From Schistocephalus solidus (taxonomy: Eukaryota; Platyhelminthes; Cestoda; Diphyllobothriidea; Diphyllobothriidae): a stretch of DNA of 64,000 nucleotides. A program made the position numbers and the translations under genes. The stretch lies in contig WEDG01001538.1 of NCBI GenBank assembly GCA_017591395.1, forward strand, positions 27,125 through 91,124, in the 5' to 3' direction. Positions 1 to 14,000 of the stretch are shown in pieces. How positions within the stretch are numbered: the first letter of the stretch is position 1; each line of letters opens with the position of its first letter. The notes beneath the pieces were generated by a model. The model made no database searches and was not told the origin of the DNA. It worked only from the letters and a program-made list of their open reading frames with translations.

Positions 1-2071
1 CGAACAACTGCAACCTACTGCGTCTGGGAAATCAAACGGTTCCCTGATTTGTGGCCCTACTATCTAAACGGAATGTCACTCTGAGAAGCAGATATAATGA
101 AAGATTTCGGCGTTTTGATGACAGTCAGCATAAAGCCTTATACATAATGTTCTAAGGTCACTAAATCCGCAACTTCAATGCTGTACGAAATCTAGTGCAC
201 ATGTAAACATTTCGAAAAAGACTACTGTTATGAAGTTTGAGCTACGTTTTAAAGGCAGCATCTGAAATACAAAATCCAGATCTGGAGACCCTGGACGCAA
301 CAGGATTACAACTTTTGAAAGGGTGCAGAGACAAGCCGAAAATTCGTAAGAGGCCCAGGTGCACTGCCATACTAGATCAGTCTTCAAACATAAATATCAA
401 TCCTCTGAGTTATACCCAGTTTTGCGTAGACTTGATAAAACTTTTTTTATCGTGCGTGGCTTGAACCGCACCCTCCTGTACGATGACTTCGTCTAATTCG
501 TCCTAACAACTAACTCCCACGACATCCCTACAAACTGGGAGTGCCCGAAGAAAGGTTGGATATTAGGAGTAATTTTTTCTCCAACCATTTCGTGAAAATG
601 TGAAATAACCTACCCTAAGCGATTGTAATGTCTCAGTCCATGGATAAATTAAAACATCGGCTTGACAGAAATATGTTGTAGCAACAAGCGGTCTAGGTGG
701 CTATTTAACATTAAACAAACGAGTGGACTGTGTAACTTTACATCTACATTAAATTGATACCGGATCCAGGGTTATTCCTTCCAGGACAAAAAGATCAACT
801 TCGAAAGATACTCTGACAGGAAGAGGAATAGCATTGGTCAAACAACGCATGGACTCAACATTAACGTACTACAGCCTTCCTAGGTCACACAATGAAAACC
901 ATATTGAGAAGAACACATTTATTCTATTTCAGTGAACTATTTTTTGGACCGCAGAAGAAATATTCCTCCTAAGGTAATCGATGGTAAACTACGTCGAAAA
1001 TCATGCAGAGGTCAATGACAGCAACTTAGAAATATGCCAATCAATCAAACCTTCGAGTAACCATTCTCAACGTCATTAAAATAATACATAAATAAATTGT
1101 ATCTTTCAGGCCCAGAGGGCCCCATCATTACAAACTTAGTACTGCGGCATAAATAAATACAAAGTGGATAATTGCTGCACTATGTGAGCAGCCATATGAA
1201 CAGCAGAAATGAGAAATAGGGTAGGCATATCCGATTCAGAACGATTTGCATTTTAAAAACAATAGTCAACAACCTTTGGCACATACGGTGAACTAGAAAA
1301 AAACAGTAAAAAAACTCATACGGTCAAAAACCCAATTAAAAAAAACCAGGAGAAAAAACAACTTCACTAAAAAATTAAGAGCAAGATGCAATGGGATAGT
1401 ATTGCGATGTTGCTGATAGCCTATGAGGGTTCGGAACGTTCCTTGTCGGGTGAGAGAAAATAAAGCAGTCAGAGCTACTGTTTCGGCTTTCCTTTAAGGA
1501 AGTCTTGTTAACAAGAGATTAAATAAACATACTTTCTAAGGAAAGAATCAGCGCATTTAGGGAAAATATTTTTAATGATTTGAAGACTGTTTGAATGGTA
1601 CCCGAAGGCTAACAGTCTACCCTCCGGCATAAAAAATATTGTTGGAACAAATGAGCAGGTCTACATTCTAGCCAATTGGACGAGTAAGGACTCCTCTTTA
1701 GCCATGTAAAGATAGCCCCGAGACATTTCTAAACTCTTTCCATAGCTTGGAAGTTCATTCTGAGTTTAATTGTAATAACATGAGGACGAATTACCAAAAC
1801 ATATGTTCGTCAATTGACCTTAGAAAATTTGTTATATCTGCACCAGAAGTGTATGCACTCTTGTCCAGTAACCTTGCTTGGAGCAATTTCAATGAATTTA
1901 ATCTAAAAGCGATTGTCATTTGCCAAATTATTTGACACATTGAATTCGAAAACCACCGTAAACTTGACTGAAATAACCAGACTGTTTAGGTACACTATCA
2001 CAAGTAGTATTTTTTTGCACCGCGCAATTTCACATTTATAGGAAGGCCCAATCATTCACAGTGCGCCTGCC
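1..2071. other. Gene-free 5' flank of erlin
   Basis: I see no convincing coding exon on either strand. Only short open frames with no family resemblance occur. A short dispersed-repeat segment at about 1097-1180 is listed separately. The erlin promoter and any 5' UTR or trans-splice acceptor should lie at the right end of this stretch, but I cannot point to a specific signal. Confidence 0.5.
1097..1180 (+). repeat. Dispersed repeat R3 (retroposon-tail-like segment)
   Basis: An AT-rich lead, a hairpin-like GGCCCAGAGGGCCC, the word ACAAACTTAG and then an AATAAATACA tail are shared, with substitutions, with about 31500-31590 in the left palindrome arm and about 53460-53550 in the right arm. The shared order of motifs suggests one element family, possibly the 3' end of a retroposon. 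The family is not identified. Confidence 0.4.
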
Positions 2072-5000
2072 ATGTGGAACCCGGCTTCGTGTCTTCCTTT
2101 CGTCACAGGCCTTCTCGTTTTATGGATACTTATTTTGTCATCATCCCTACACATAATAGATGAAGGTTTGTGATCTGTGATCACCCTACTTTCGAGGTTT
2201 CGTCGGAGTGTATTACAGAGGAGGTGCGTTGTTGCAACAAATCAGCTCTCCTGGCTTTCACATGATGATACCATTAATTACAACTTTTCGGGCTGTTCAG
2301 GTACTTATATTTTATTCTTTGATAAGCTGTAGACGACCCTGCAAACGGATGAAGTCAAAAACGTCCCTTGCGGGACAAGGTTGGTTATGAACTGCAGTCC
2401 ATGTCGACTTATTTGCTTTTTTGGTAGCTGACAGGATGAACTTCTTATCTGATTATTACTTTTTGACCTGGTAAATAGGCTTGTTTCTTTAAAAATAGGA
2501 ATATTTTATTTTGTTGCAAATTAATTTTATTTAATATATTTTCGATTTTTTACCTTTGTTCTTGTAGTGGGGGAGTTGTTATCTATTTTGACCGAATTGA
2601 GGTAGTTAACCTTTTATCTGCCTCCAGTGGTAAGTCTAGGGCTTTCGCTTCAGTCTTGATGCATATTTGTAGCCTACGACATAGTGAAGAACTACAGTGC
2701 GGACTACGACAAGACTTTAATTTATAATAAAGTGCATCACGAACTTAATCAGTTCTGCAGCATTCACACCTTGCAGGAGGTTTATATTGATCTCTTTGGT
2801 AAGTGATGTTGGTTATAATTTGGCCGTTTTCCCCTCGTTAGTTGTTATGATTTCCGTGTACACGGAGTCCAAATTAGTCGAATCCTTTAATTGTTTTTAG
2901 AACTTTCAGTTTTTTATTGATTTGGTGTGAACCGTATTCCCATAATTCACTGTTCATCTACTATCAGTCAATGACGCAAACCACGTGGTGTCGAGTATTA
3001 AGGCTTAAAACCAGAAGATATCTAGGTCTTGACCCACTGTTGTATTAGACTTTCCAGCTAGTTCTTTTTACGTAATTTGAAACGAACGCATAATGTATCA
3101 CTGAGGATTGCTGGGTTGACGTTGCCAGAAATCAACGTGCAAAGTCTAAAGGTAAACAAAGTTTGTCAATAGTAAGCATGCGCTTGTAAATACCCAAGAA
3201 AGTAAGAAAAGCAGCGGCACTGGATGGCTCTCTTTGAACGGTGGATCATTATGTAAACGGTAGCCTAGATGCCAAAGGCCACGAGGAAGGAAGAGAGACT
3301 TACAACTTACAAAAATAAGGACGGCTGGGCTGGCCACTTCTGGTTTATTTGACCTTCGAAGGCAGTTATACTCCAGCATCAGGCAGGCTCCTGAGATTTG
3401 CATCCAGGCGGTTGACCATTGAATGTTTTATAGTAAAACGCTCTTGCACTTAAACCTCGGTCCCGCTTCCTATCGTTCACTATCGGAATATCTACAGTCG
3501 TAAAAGCGACGGATAATGTGAAACACTGAGCTCAGAGATTCGAAGATCCCTTGTCTTTGTCCTTTTAAGTTTTCCTAAAAAAAAATATCTTCCAAATAAC
3601 ATCTTTGTGTCCGTCCTAAATTTACTGAACGTATTTCTAGATATAAAATTGTAGCCTAAAAATCTCCTGCCTTGTTTCTGTGACCTCTCGCTACCTTCCG
3701 ATCTGATTTTTACTTCCTTTTCTCGAAACAGTATACTAGGTAGATGTGACTATGTAACTGAATCAATTGTTGCCTCTTTTACTCGACGTCACACCGAGGA
3801 GGATAATAAAGCAGTTGAATGTAACTTTTCATCTCGCTCTTAAGACCAGATTGACGAGAACTTGAAGAAAGCTCTCCAGGCTGACCTAAATACGATGGCC
3901 CCCGGACTCATCATTCAGGCGGTACGAGTCACGAAGCCAAAAATCCCCGAGAATATTCGCCGTAACTATGAATCGATGGAGGCTGAGAAAACGAAACTGT
4001 TGATTGCTCAGCAGCGGCAAAAGGTCGTGGAAAAGGAGGCTGAAACAGAACGCAGGCGGGCTGTAATCGGTGGGTTCTTTTTTCTGTTTATACCTTCGAC
4101 AAATGGGCCTCTTTTTTACCATAATAAATCTGACACGCTCAAACCAATCACTATGTGATACGAGTCGTGACGTGGCAGGTTGGTACTTGATGAGGTAACT
4201 CGGTCTTGGGAGTATTTTGGAGTGAATGGAGGACTGGGAGTTAGGTCGCATTGCATCCCTCTTAGAGTGGTCTTTGTGGCACAAACACATAGTGGGCACC
4301 AGATGCCGTGTTAAGGGCGTCGATGGCACGTTTAGCGTTATCAATCCTTGCGCCCATGCCAATTTTCGGTCGTCTTGGCATTTTCTTGCCCTCTGAGCAG
4401 TGTGGGTGAGGGAAAAGAGAGGGAGAGTGTGCCGTAGACTGTACGAAAGTCTGCTTCATTATGAAATAATTTGCACACAATTCACCGGTACTGAGCGCAT
4501 TTCGTTTGACACACATTAGATGCCGTCGTTTGTGACGTTCGAAATATCAGATTTCGCCCCTGAGTTCTAGTCTTCCATCGAGGGAAAAGTAGAACGAGTC
4601 CCAGAGGCCGAATTTCATATTTGCTTTCATTTTCTTTCACGATAATTGAAATTCTGAACTAGTCACTTAACATCGGAAAGTTTTCTTCGACACCAATGAT
4701 CTCGTGGATCTGCTCCAAGGCGTGTTACTTCAATTTCACCCGCGCCTTCCTTGTTTTGACATATAGGTCGTGCTATCTTTGAGGTTACTTGTGGGTCTGC
4801 CTGCATGTTCTTAGAGAACTGTCTGCTGTGCAAACACGAATTATATAACACGACTCAGATATAGGTTAAATTAACTATTTCCTGTAAAGGGTTCGTTATG
4901 ACAGACCTGAAAACAGCCGCATGAGCATCTACTTTGGTGTTTATTGATCCCTTCGATCACCTGCCACCCTAGGAAAACGGCAAAAAATGAGGTTGATGGT

Positions 5001-8000
5001 TGGCTGATGGACGGCTGATGGTCGTGCGTAGGGTCATAGATACTACTAGTAGAAACACGAGGACTATATAAGCCCGAAAACGTGCAGGCAGCAATCGCCC
5101 ACATGAGCTTCTTAGACGATCCATGTGCTGAATTCGCCAGCTCCAATTGTCGATATTTATCTCCCCTAAGTGATAAATTTTAAAAGTAGTTAACATAATA
5201 CAGAGAATAAGGTGACAGCATGATAAAAGTTGCTGTTATTGAAGAACGGCCGACCACCACTACCGCTTCGCAGCCGCCGCCGCCACCGCCGCCGCCGTTA
5301 CTATTACCAGCGATTCCCTTAACTGGTATCTGGCCCCATTTTTAAAGGATGTTTATATATTCTGCCGGGAACTGTGCGTACGTTAACATTTCATGAGATA
5401 ACTTAGCTACCGTATTAGTTAGAAATTTTTTTTAATACTGAGCAAATGCTTTGTTTAAATTGCAAGATGTGAAGAAGCAGTCCCTGACCGATGCTGGAAT
5501 TTTCATGCATAAGTTCCCCGAAAAATGGGATTATTTATAAAATGTTTGGAAAGCACTGAGAAGTCTCACGACTACAGCCGATGTTTGGCTAAATTTTCGA
5601 CAGTTTTGGCTAGATCGAGCCGTTTTTTTACGGAAGAGGGAGTAAGAAATGCAAAACTTAAGCGCAATAAATTTTTATCATAAATTGTTCACTGCGACAG
5701 CGGATAAAAAATGTTCGAATATAGTTGTCCGTCAATTATGTAGCCACCTTGTATATCCGCATTTCTTTGCATCTAAACTGGGGATGTAGCCCAACACTAG
5801 TGCTACTTTTTGTTTATTTTCAAGTGTCTGTCCCTCCTCCCCCGACCAATAGGTTTATGACACCCCGCTGAGCAGCATTCACAACTCTGTTTGTTCCCAT
5901 AATCACCGAACTGTAGCTTTTTGATCTTTTATGAATGCCCAGAGGAGTGCACCCGACGTATTTTGAGCGAGGCAAGATTTTGGCGTCGCATGCAGTGGGT
6001 CTTAGCAGTGAACGATCGGACGACGCCTAACGTAATCGAAAGCCGTAGGGAATAAGTCCATTGCAGCTGTCAAAAAACCTGCCACAGGAAGCAACTAACC
6101 GGACGCAAGGGGGCTACACACCTCAGGCGCAAAGAGCAGTCTTACATGGGGATAGCTACGGAAAGCAGTGATTTACGCATTAGTAAGCGGGATACGGCAC
6201 TGGAGTTTTCAATTCCCGGGCGCCAGTAAGAGTTCCTCGCTGTCTGTGTACGGGACCTTCAACCGTTGACGAAGTACTGCAACCATCCTCCAGAACATTG
6301 GACTGATGATCAAGTCACCTGGACAGATCAATGCCACGGGGTGATCTTATCCGATGAAAAGCCATTTGCATTAGATGTTATGGGCTGTCGGAACTAGTAC
6401 TGCGGCTTGCGCCGTAGACAATCGTATGGGGGTATGGTGGTGTTTCGTGTTTTTACTGGGAAAACAGAATGCTCAGCTATAAATGGGAATAGACACCCGC
6501 CGTTTCCCTGGTTATACAAGCGACCTTGCGCAAAAAGTAAAGGAACGGTAAATATTCTCGTGTCCTAGCCGTAAACTTAACCCCAGCCTTGCTCATAGCC
6601 CAGACACTAACCTTAACGCTAGCCCTAAACTCCCGGAAAATTATCACAAGCCCCCGGTGTAGGGGAGGCGAGGTTTCTATTCCTGCGTCTTGTTTAAGTG
6701 TTACCCCTTGCAAGTCAGTACAGCCGTGGCGCTTTATGTTTCAACGAAACATTTAGTATACGTACGACCAAGAGGACGAATCAATGGCTGAGAAACAGCG
6801 AAATTGAGACAGTGATCTGTCCATCTCTGAGCTCCCATCATAAACCAATCGAGAATCCAAAAGGACTGTTATCACCTCATGTATACCGCAAGACTCAAGC
6901 CTACCAGTAAAAAGATCAGCTGAAGGAGTCAATTCACTAAGCCTGGAATACCTTGAGTAAATCAGGGCTTTGAAGTTTTCTCACTAGCATTAATAAGGGC
7001 CATTTTGAAATTCTAAAGCGGAATGGAGATCGAAGCAGTTATTTGAGTGGCTTTGCAATCATCGGATAATCATATTTTTTGACCTTTTTATTACCTGACA
7101 TTCGATAAAAAATCTGGCAATACAGCCTTGTTTTCGCTATTGTCACTTCTGTTTACTTTCATGGAAAAAATCTGATCGATTTACGCCGAACTGCCGATCT
7201 TTATTTTCAAAGATCTTGGTATACAGCATATGATATATCACATGCAAAAGGCCAAAAGATTACTAATCACCCGCAGATCGGCACCAACGCCTGTGATGCA
7301 GTTTTGAAATATTAATGAGCAACTTTAAGTGAATCAAAAACACAAAAGCAATATTACTTTCGTTAGCATTACCAACTTTTTAGAGAAGTTGAAAATTAAG
7401 CAAACGTCAAAAGTCGTTGTAGCCTAGTAAATGTAAGTTTTATTTGCACAAAAAGCCTGTTCACGCCAAAAAATGAGCAAACAAATTGGCACAAATCGAA
7501 TAATGTTTGAAATTAGTCCTTTAGTAAAGTTTGCACTTACATTTCCTCCAAGAATAAGTGCAATGTTCGTTATGGCGTCTGATAAACAGCTTAAGTTTAA
7601 GCCTAAATTCAAACAGCGTTTCATTCGAATTGGCTGTATTTTACCGTTTTCCATCGTATGATTTGCGGTTGACCAAGGCAAGCAGGTTTTGTCTTGATTT
7701 CGCCACAAGAATAAACTTTTCATAAGCTCAACTGCTGACAGATCGGTCAGTGACTAGTGGTGACTTCAAGATTTCCGTGATTTCCATCGATTACCTACGA
7801 ATGTAGATTCTGTTTTATTTATTTATCAAAACCTCAAAAATAAGATATTTCATTAAAGCATTTATCTACGCAGGAAGGTCTTGGACATTCTTCCTAATAT
7901 AGATGGCCGTTTGGGTCGTATTTGTAGACTCACCCAAACATGAAACATCATTCTCAAGAAGAATGAACGTCCACAACAAAATTTGGCAAAGAATGTGTTT

Positions 8001-11000
8001 TAAATCTATCAAAAAACTCTCTCAAAAAGTGCTTTATTTAGGTATTTCGCTGAAGCATGTCTGCGTACTTTACTCTTTTTTTCATGGTTAAGTCAGGGCG
8101 AAGATTGGGATGCTTGACCGGTTTCTAGACTTTCCTGAAAATTTGAGATACAGTTTCTACTGAAAATGAAAAAACTCACTTTTCTCTTTATAGTTGTGCG
8201 TTTTTCTCAATATTTTTATAAAATTTTTAGGCCCCTTTCTAAGCTTTAAAATGCACAACTGAGTAGTTAAATATATACAAAGATTTTAGAAAACTGCTAA
8301 TCTTCCGTCCGTTCCGTTTTTAAATTACGCATTAGCTGAAACTACACCGTACAGCAAGTATCTTACCACATGGTTAGCATAGCGTTTGGTGGGGGTCCAT
8401 CTGCAGTTAATCGAAAAGCCGGAAAAAGTCAGGATAATTAAACAAAGGACTGCCGTAGGGCATAAAAACACACCGATTCGCAAGTATGAATTTTTCAACT
8501 CGATAAAACGTCTGGGTTTCTAAAATATAACTGACTTTCTTGCCTCTTGTTTCGTCTGATTTACACAGATAAAAAAAGCAATTTTCAAGTGCGGGAAGCT
8601 CCATGTGGTAAATCTCACAGAAAAAATACGCAGCCATGCACAAGACTAGTCTAGGTTAGCTATGAGCATAGGAAATCCCCAGAATGCTAGGTACTATAGA
8701 TTTCCACTCAACGTTTTGAACATTTTGACTGATAAAGTTATTTATAAATATATTTTTACGCGCAAAAAGAGCGTTTTCCCGAATAGGCTAGACAAATAAG
8801 TGAAATATGCAGCCGAAAATCGAGCGTTTTAAGCTCTTTCATCATTTTCCTGCGATAGGTCACATGCTAACCGTTTGGGACAGTACTTAAGCAGGCGGTT
8901 TATTCACTGCCGTTGTCGGCTGAAAAAGTTCTAAACTAAAGGCCAACGTGCCATCGTGTATATTTAGGGGGTTAGTGCCTACTGCTGTCGATAGAGCAGT
9001 TAAAATTTTTGATCAGTGGTTATGGGGCCTTGACCCTAACCGATTGCCGACGATAGTAGGGTACGAAAACCCGTTTACGCCTGCTTATATGATTGCATAT
9101 ATTGTTTCCTACTGTTCACATAATTTTTCTGACCACCCGGTCTTTGTGGCTCAAACCTGCGTGACTTAAATCTGACAACACTGAGACCCCGTCACCTGGG
9201 GGGTGACGGTGAAACCATTCTGCCAGCAGACCAGGCCCATTTAAAGGTTACCGAACGTCTTCTGTGGCATGCCTGCTTCCGCCATTTCTCGCATGCAAAT
9301 GGGGACTCCCTAAAATGTGCTCTCGCGTCTTCCGACCGCTTTTTTTGTACCACAATCGGCGTGCGCTATCCTCCTATGTGGCTCGAGCCTGCGCAACCTA
9401 AATCTGATAAGGCTGAGACCCACTTCACCTGAGGTATATTCTGGGTGACACCTTTCTGCCATCCGAACGTCTTCTGCGGCAGGATTGATTCCGCCATTTT
9501 TCGCATGCCAATGGGGACTCCCTAAAATGTGCCCTCAGTGGACGCCTCTTCAGGCACTCGTAGGTGTTCGTTTGGCCATCATCATGCCACGTGTCAGGGT
9601 GCGTGTCGTGTTTGTGTGCCACGCTGCTCCATGGTTGATAAACCGTCATTCTGCAGTGTTTTTTTGGGGGGGAGGCACTTGCGCGCCCCACCTTGCCGGC
9701 TTCACGCTGTGAAATCGGAAAACACAGGAAGTTTATTAGGTAGAGTAGCGGGCGGCTCGAGCGCCTGAACGTACAGGTCGCTTGTCTGAGCCTTCGAACG
9801 CGTATAGGCGACCACAAGGCGTGGTATTATGGGGGTGTTAGAACGGCCTGTGTTGTAATTCTGTAAATTGCCGCACACTGCAGTGTACGTAGGTTAGAGA
9901 GGTCAGTATGCCGATGGATAAAGTAAAGGCTGCAACCAGTTCATGGACTGTGTTTACTCATTTATGTTTGTTTTAGCCAATCTACTTACGCGAATCGTTA
10001 GGACATGGGATCCAGTGGATGGCATCACGGTTATTGTCTCGGCCTGATTTGTCTTTGATTTGCATGACCTATTTGCGTATAACAATTACGGGAAGGGGTA
10101 TTCTCTCACTACCTAGCTACGTTTCAATGCTGTTGCTGTTTTGGTGTGCGGTAGAACATAAACACACAATCATATCTTCGGGCGGCAGAAACGAAAACGG
10201 CATATCATGAAAGCTTTGCGCTTCAATTTTTTCTTCCTCCGAATGCTGCAGTTTGTGTGAAGCCATTTGAAGAGAATCATCTCACAGCATCCGAAGAAGT
10301 ACAAGTTATGGTAGGTGGGTGCACACCGATCGGTTACGGAACTCACTCGTTGCATAGTGCCTTCGAGCCCAATCTCGAGCGCCGCCAGCAGTCGCACAGC
10401 GGCTAGTATCATAGGCAGCTGAACACTGCAGGCAGGACAAGGGAGACTGGAATGGCCATTTCTTGCTCATTAGCCATCATCAGCCAGTCATACCCAATCC
10501 CCAGAGCTGGAACCCGCCATCTGTTGATCAGAATTCCAACGCTCTGACCATTGAGCCACGGGCTTGTTGCCTTGCCGATTTAGATCGGGACTATTGACTG
10601 CATTCGCCGATGAACGCTCAAAGATCACTAAAGGAACTTACTCGTCCCGTTCTGCATTGGAGCTCACCCCGAGCCCCGTCGGCAGCCGCTTACCGGCTAC
10701 GTTATTTAAGATGCGTTTGACTAAGGCAAACAGATTTTCGCTTGATTGTGCCGGCAGGGACGTCACAGAAATAAATGTTTTCATACTCTGACATGCTGAT
10801 AGGCCGGCCAGTGACGAATAAATCTAAATAGAATTGTTAGGTGAAATCGTAAACCTACCATTTTATGCATATTAAGAGGACTTTCCCTTTGTTAAATTTC
10901 TTCATAAGTATTTCGGGTGTTGGATTATGTTGAGTTTCAGATCGTCCTTGCCTGTGTTTTCTGCCTATTGCCCATTAATGTAGCTTCTGTTGTTTATGCT

Positions 11001-14000
11001 TATCAAAACCTTAAAAATAAGATAGTTCTTAAATTCATTTACCGAAATAGTGAGTTCTGAAACGGTCTTTCTAATGCAGATGGCCGTTCGGGTCATATTT
11101 TTAGACTCACCCAAACATGAGAACTCGTTGCCGAGAAGAATAAACGCCCACAACATAATTTGGCAATTAATATGCCTAAGATCGATTTGAAACTCTTATT
11201 ATAATTTATCCCTTTAAAAAAACACTTCAATTAGATATTTCTTTATCGAATGTCTGAGTACTTAGCCGTTTTCCAAGATCAAGTCAAGGAAACGATGGGG
11301 ACGTTCGAGCGGTTTTGCGATTTCGCTAAAAATAAGGGGTACAATGTCTGCTGAAAATGAATGAACTTACTTATTTCTTTCTATTGAAGTGTTTTTCGCC
11401 ATACTTGCTGCCTTTTCGACCCATTTCTAAAATTGAAAATGCACAATCGAGTGGCCGAATATATGCTAAGATTTTGCGAAGAAATGCCAATTTTCCGTAT
11501 TCATTAATAGTCAACTGCAGGTAGATATTGTCTGGACACCTTTCGCATGCGGCGCGACAGAGAAAAGTGATAGAATGTGGCGGCTTTTCGTATATATGCT
11601 TGTTTAAAGTCCCAATTATCGGTGTGATAAGAAGAAATAAACTTACACAATTTTATTACTGAGTTTTTTTGGCCCAAGACGTCACAAATTTTTAAAATTT
11701 AATCCGTCCTTGTTTACCTGAAACCAATGCAATTTCTCTTATGTCTATTTAACTGATTTTCGTGAGCGAAGATCAACTTGTCCGTTCTCTAAAGGGATAT
11801 ATTTAAATCTTTTCTAGCTTATATATATTCTGCACAAAAACCAGAAGGTTTGGTTCAGGAGGTGCAGTAACGTTGGAAAACACTTGGAAATCAAGAAACG
11901 TCAGATTTGACCCCATTTTGCCCGGTTTTCCTTTCATTAAACAGATGTGAAATGACCTCTTCCTTCGAAAACAGCTTTTTGCGCATCAAATCAGTACAAC
12001 AAACACAAGTAGCAACTTAAAATATGTGCCATACTACCACCTTAAATTTCAAGGATGACATTTCATGAGTTACATGAAATCCAAAACCCTCTAAATGAAA
12101 CCCGGTAAAAGGGGTACTAACTGCCAGGTTGTGTGTGGCGCGCGTAGTACAACTCTGTCAGCGACTGCACCCATGCCTGTCCTTGTCCAGTGTGCCTTTG
12201 CCTTGTCACGGCGCGCGGCAAGAGAAAGTGAAGCAAATGTAACCCAAGTCGGCCTCACTGTAAACAAATCGACCTGCAAGTCACCGTTGTCTATCCTCTG
12301 AAGCGTTTTTGGTCCTCACCAATTGCGATGCGCGAACCATGTGTGCGTGCGTGTTTTTTTTTATTAAAGTGCAAGTTTAAATGCTGTTTTGTCGAGTAGT
12401 TTGACACACTAATACGTGTTGGCGAAAACTTAAAGACTATACTGCGGATAGAGCAGCCTGGGGCTGGCGGTGAGCACAAAAGTGTGTGAGACTGCGCTTG
12501 AATGCGCACAGAGCCACAACGGCAAGTGGTTTTGCGCCGTTGGGACAGCGGTTTCCCATTAGTCTGCCTCACAAGCGGGTGATCTCGAATTGGAAAACCC
12601 GGTCCACGTACTTCTAATCTGCCCTGCATAATCACCGAAATGGCGACTGCACCCTTTTTGCGATCGTTTCCCTTCTTGACTTTTTTGGCGTCAAAGAATG
12701 TAGATTATCGTAATTTTTAACGGTCTGAACCGTTCTCCTGGTCATCTACCATGTCTGATAATTTGCTGTCTGCTCTTTGATTCCCGCATGAGGTTGAGAC
12801 TGTGGACAGTTTTTTTGCCAATCGAGGTTGCACTTAAAGACACCTTGTCACGACTTTCTCCGAGAATTGAATCGTATCGGAGAGGGGCTAAAATCCTCCT
12901 GACGAGAAACCGTCGATGCTTACTGATGCTTCGCGGTGTGATCGGGAAACTGCCGTATGTGCACCAAACGGCTTCCTGCACCGATTGTCTGACAGGGCGT
13001 GCAGCGGAGTGTGCCAGTCTGCGCGTATGCAGCTACCCCTCCAATGCAAAGGCACCGAACACATTCCAACAATTGCATTTGTGGGGAGTTGGAGGGTAGC
13101 GCTGACTGTCTGGTCTCATTGCGGTGGGAATTTTTAGGGTGCAATGGAACGACTATTCCGTTCTTTAATAATTGCAGTTCGGTGAACATAATGCTCGCAT
13201 GACATTAAATACAACCGGTCTCAGCTGACAGAAGTTGATTTCCTGGCTCAGCTGTTAGAGCTATAGACCACGTTGTTCCGTCCTTGAGGGGGCAGGAGGA
13301 TATGGCAGACTGGTTGATAAGCCAAAAATGGCCATTTAAGTCCTCATCTTTGTCCGCAGCATGACAGTTCGACCGTCGTTTCCGACGATGTCAACCGTGT
13401 GCCCGGCAGCAGGGTAGGCGCAGAATGGTGACTTGCACAGCATCTACCGCACACTCACTCCTCTGGGCCTGGTGTCATGACAGAGTAAAGAAGACCGGAG
13501 GCGAGATCGGGCGCAGGTGGCTGGTGTGAGCCTGCGTCTAGGCGTACCACCGCACCTCACATTTGTGGCATTTTCTGTGGCGTGCGCATCCCCAATAACG
13601 CCTGCTCGTGCCCTGATCTGGCCCCCGTGTTGGTTTAGCGTACATACCGCGAGGCCCGTTTTAGGTGAAAGGCGTGGGCCTACACCCTCTCCCGCCTCCG
13701 GTCTTATTGACTCTGTCTTGACATCGGGCCCGGGTGGGGGAGTGGAACAGAGAGTGAGATAGGATGTAGCACAAATCACCGTCCCTTCACCACCATGCTG
13801 TGGAACACACAGTGGATATAGTCTAAAATACGACGGTCGAACTGTCAAGGTGAAGGCAAATACTGTAACTGGGCTATCTCATGAAATATTAACCAAAATT
13901 CTGAAATGTGACTTTGTTTAGGAAGGAAATTACCTAGGTGAGGTTGTTATAGTTCTTATCATTGCAGCGTAATCCTAAGATATTTAGATCATGTCAGGAT

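Noticed and set aside
3886..4362. 158-codon minus-strand open frame overlapping erlin exon 6
   Set aside because: It lies antisense to a strongly conserved erlin exon and has no family features; a shadow frame.
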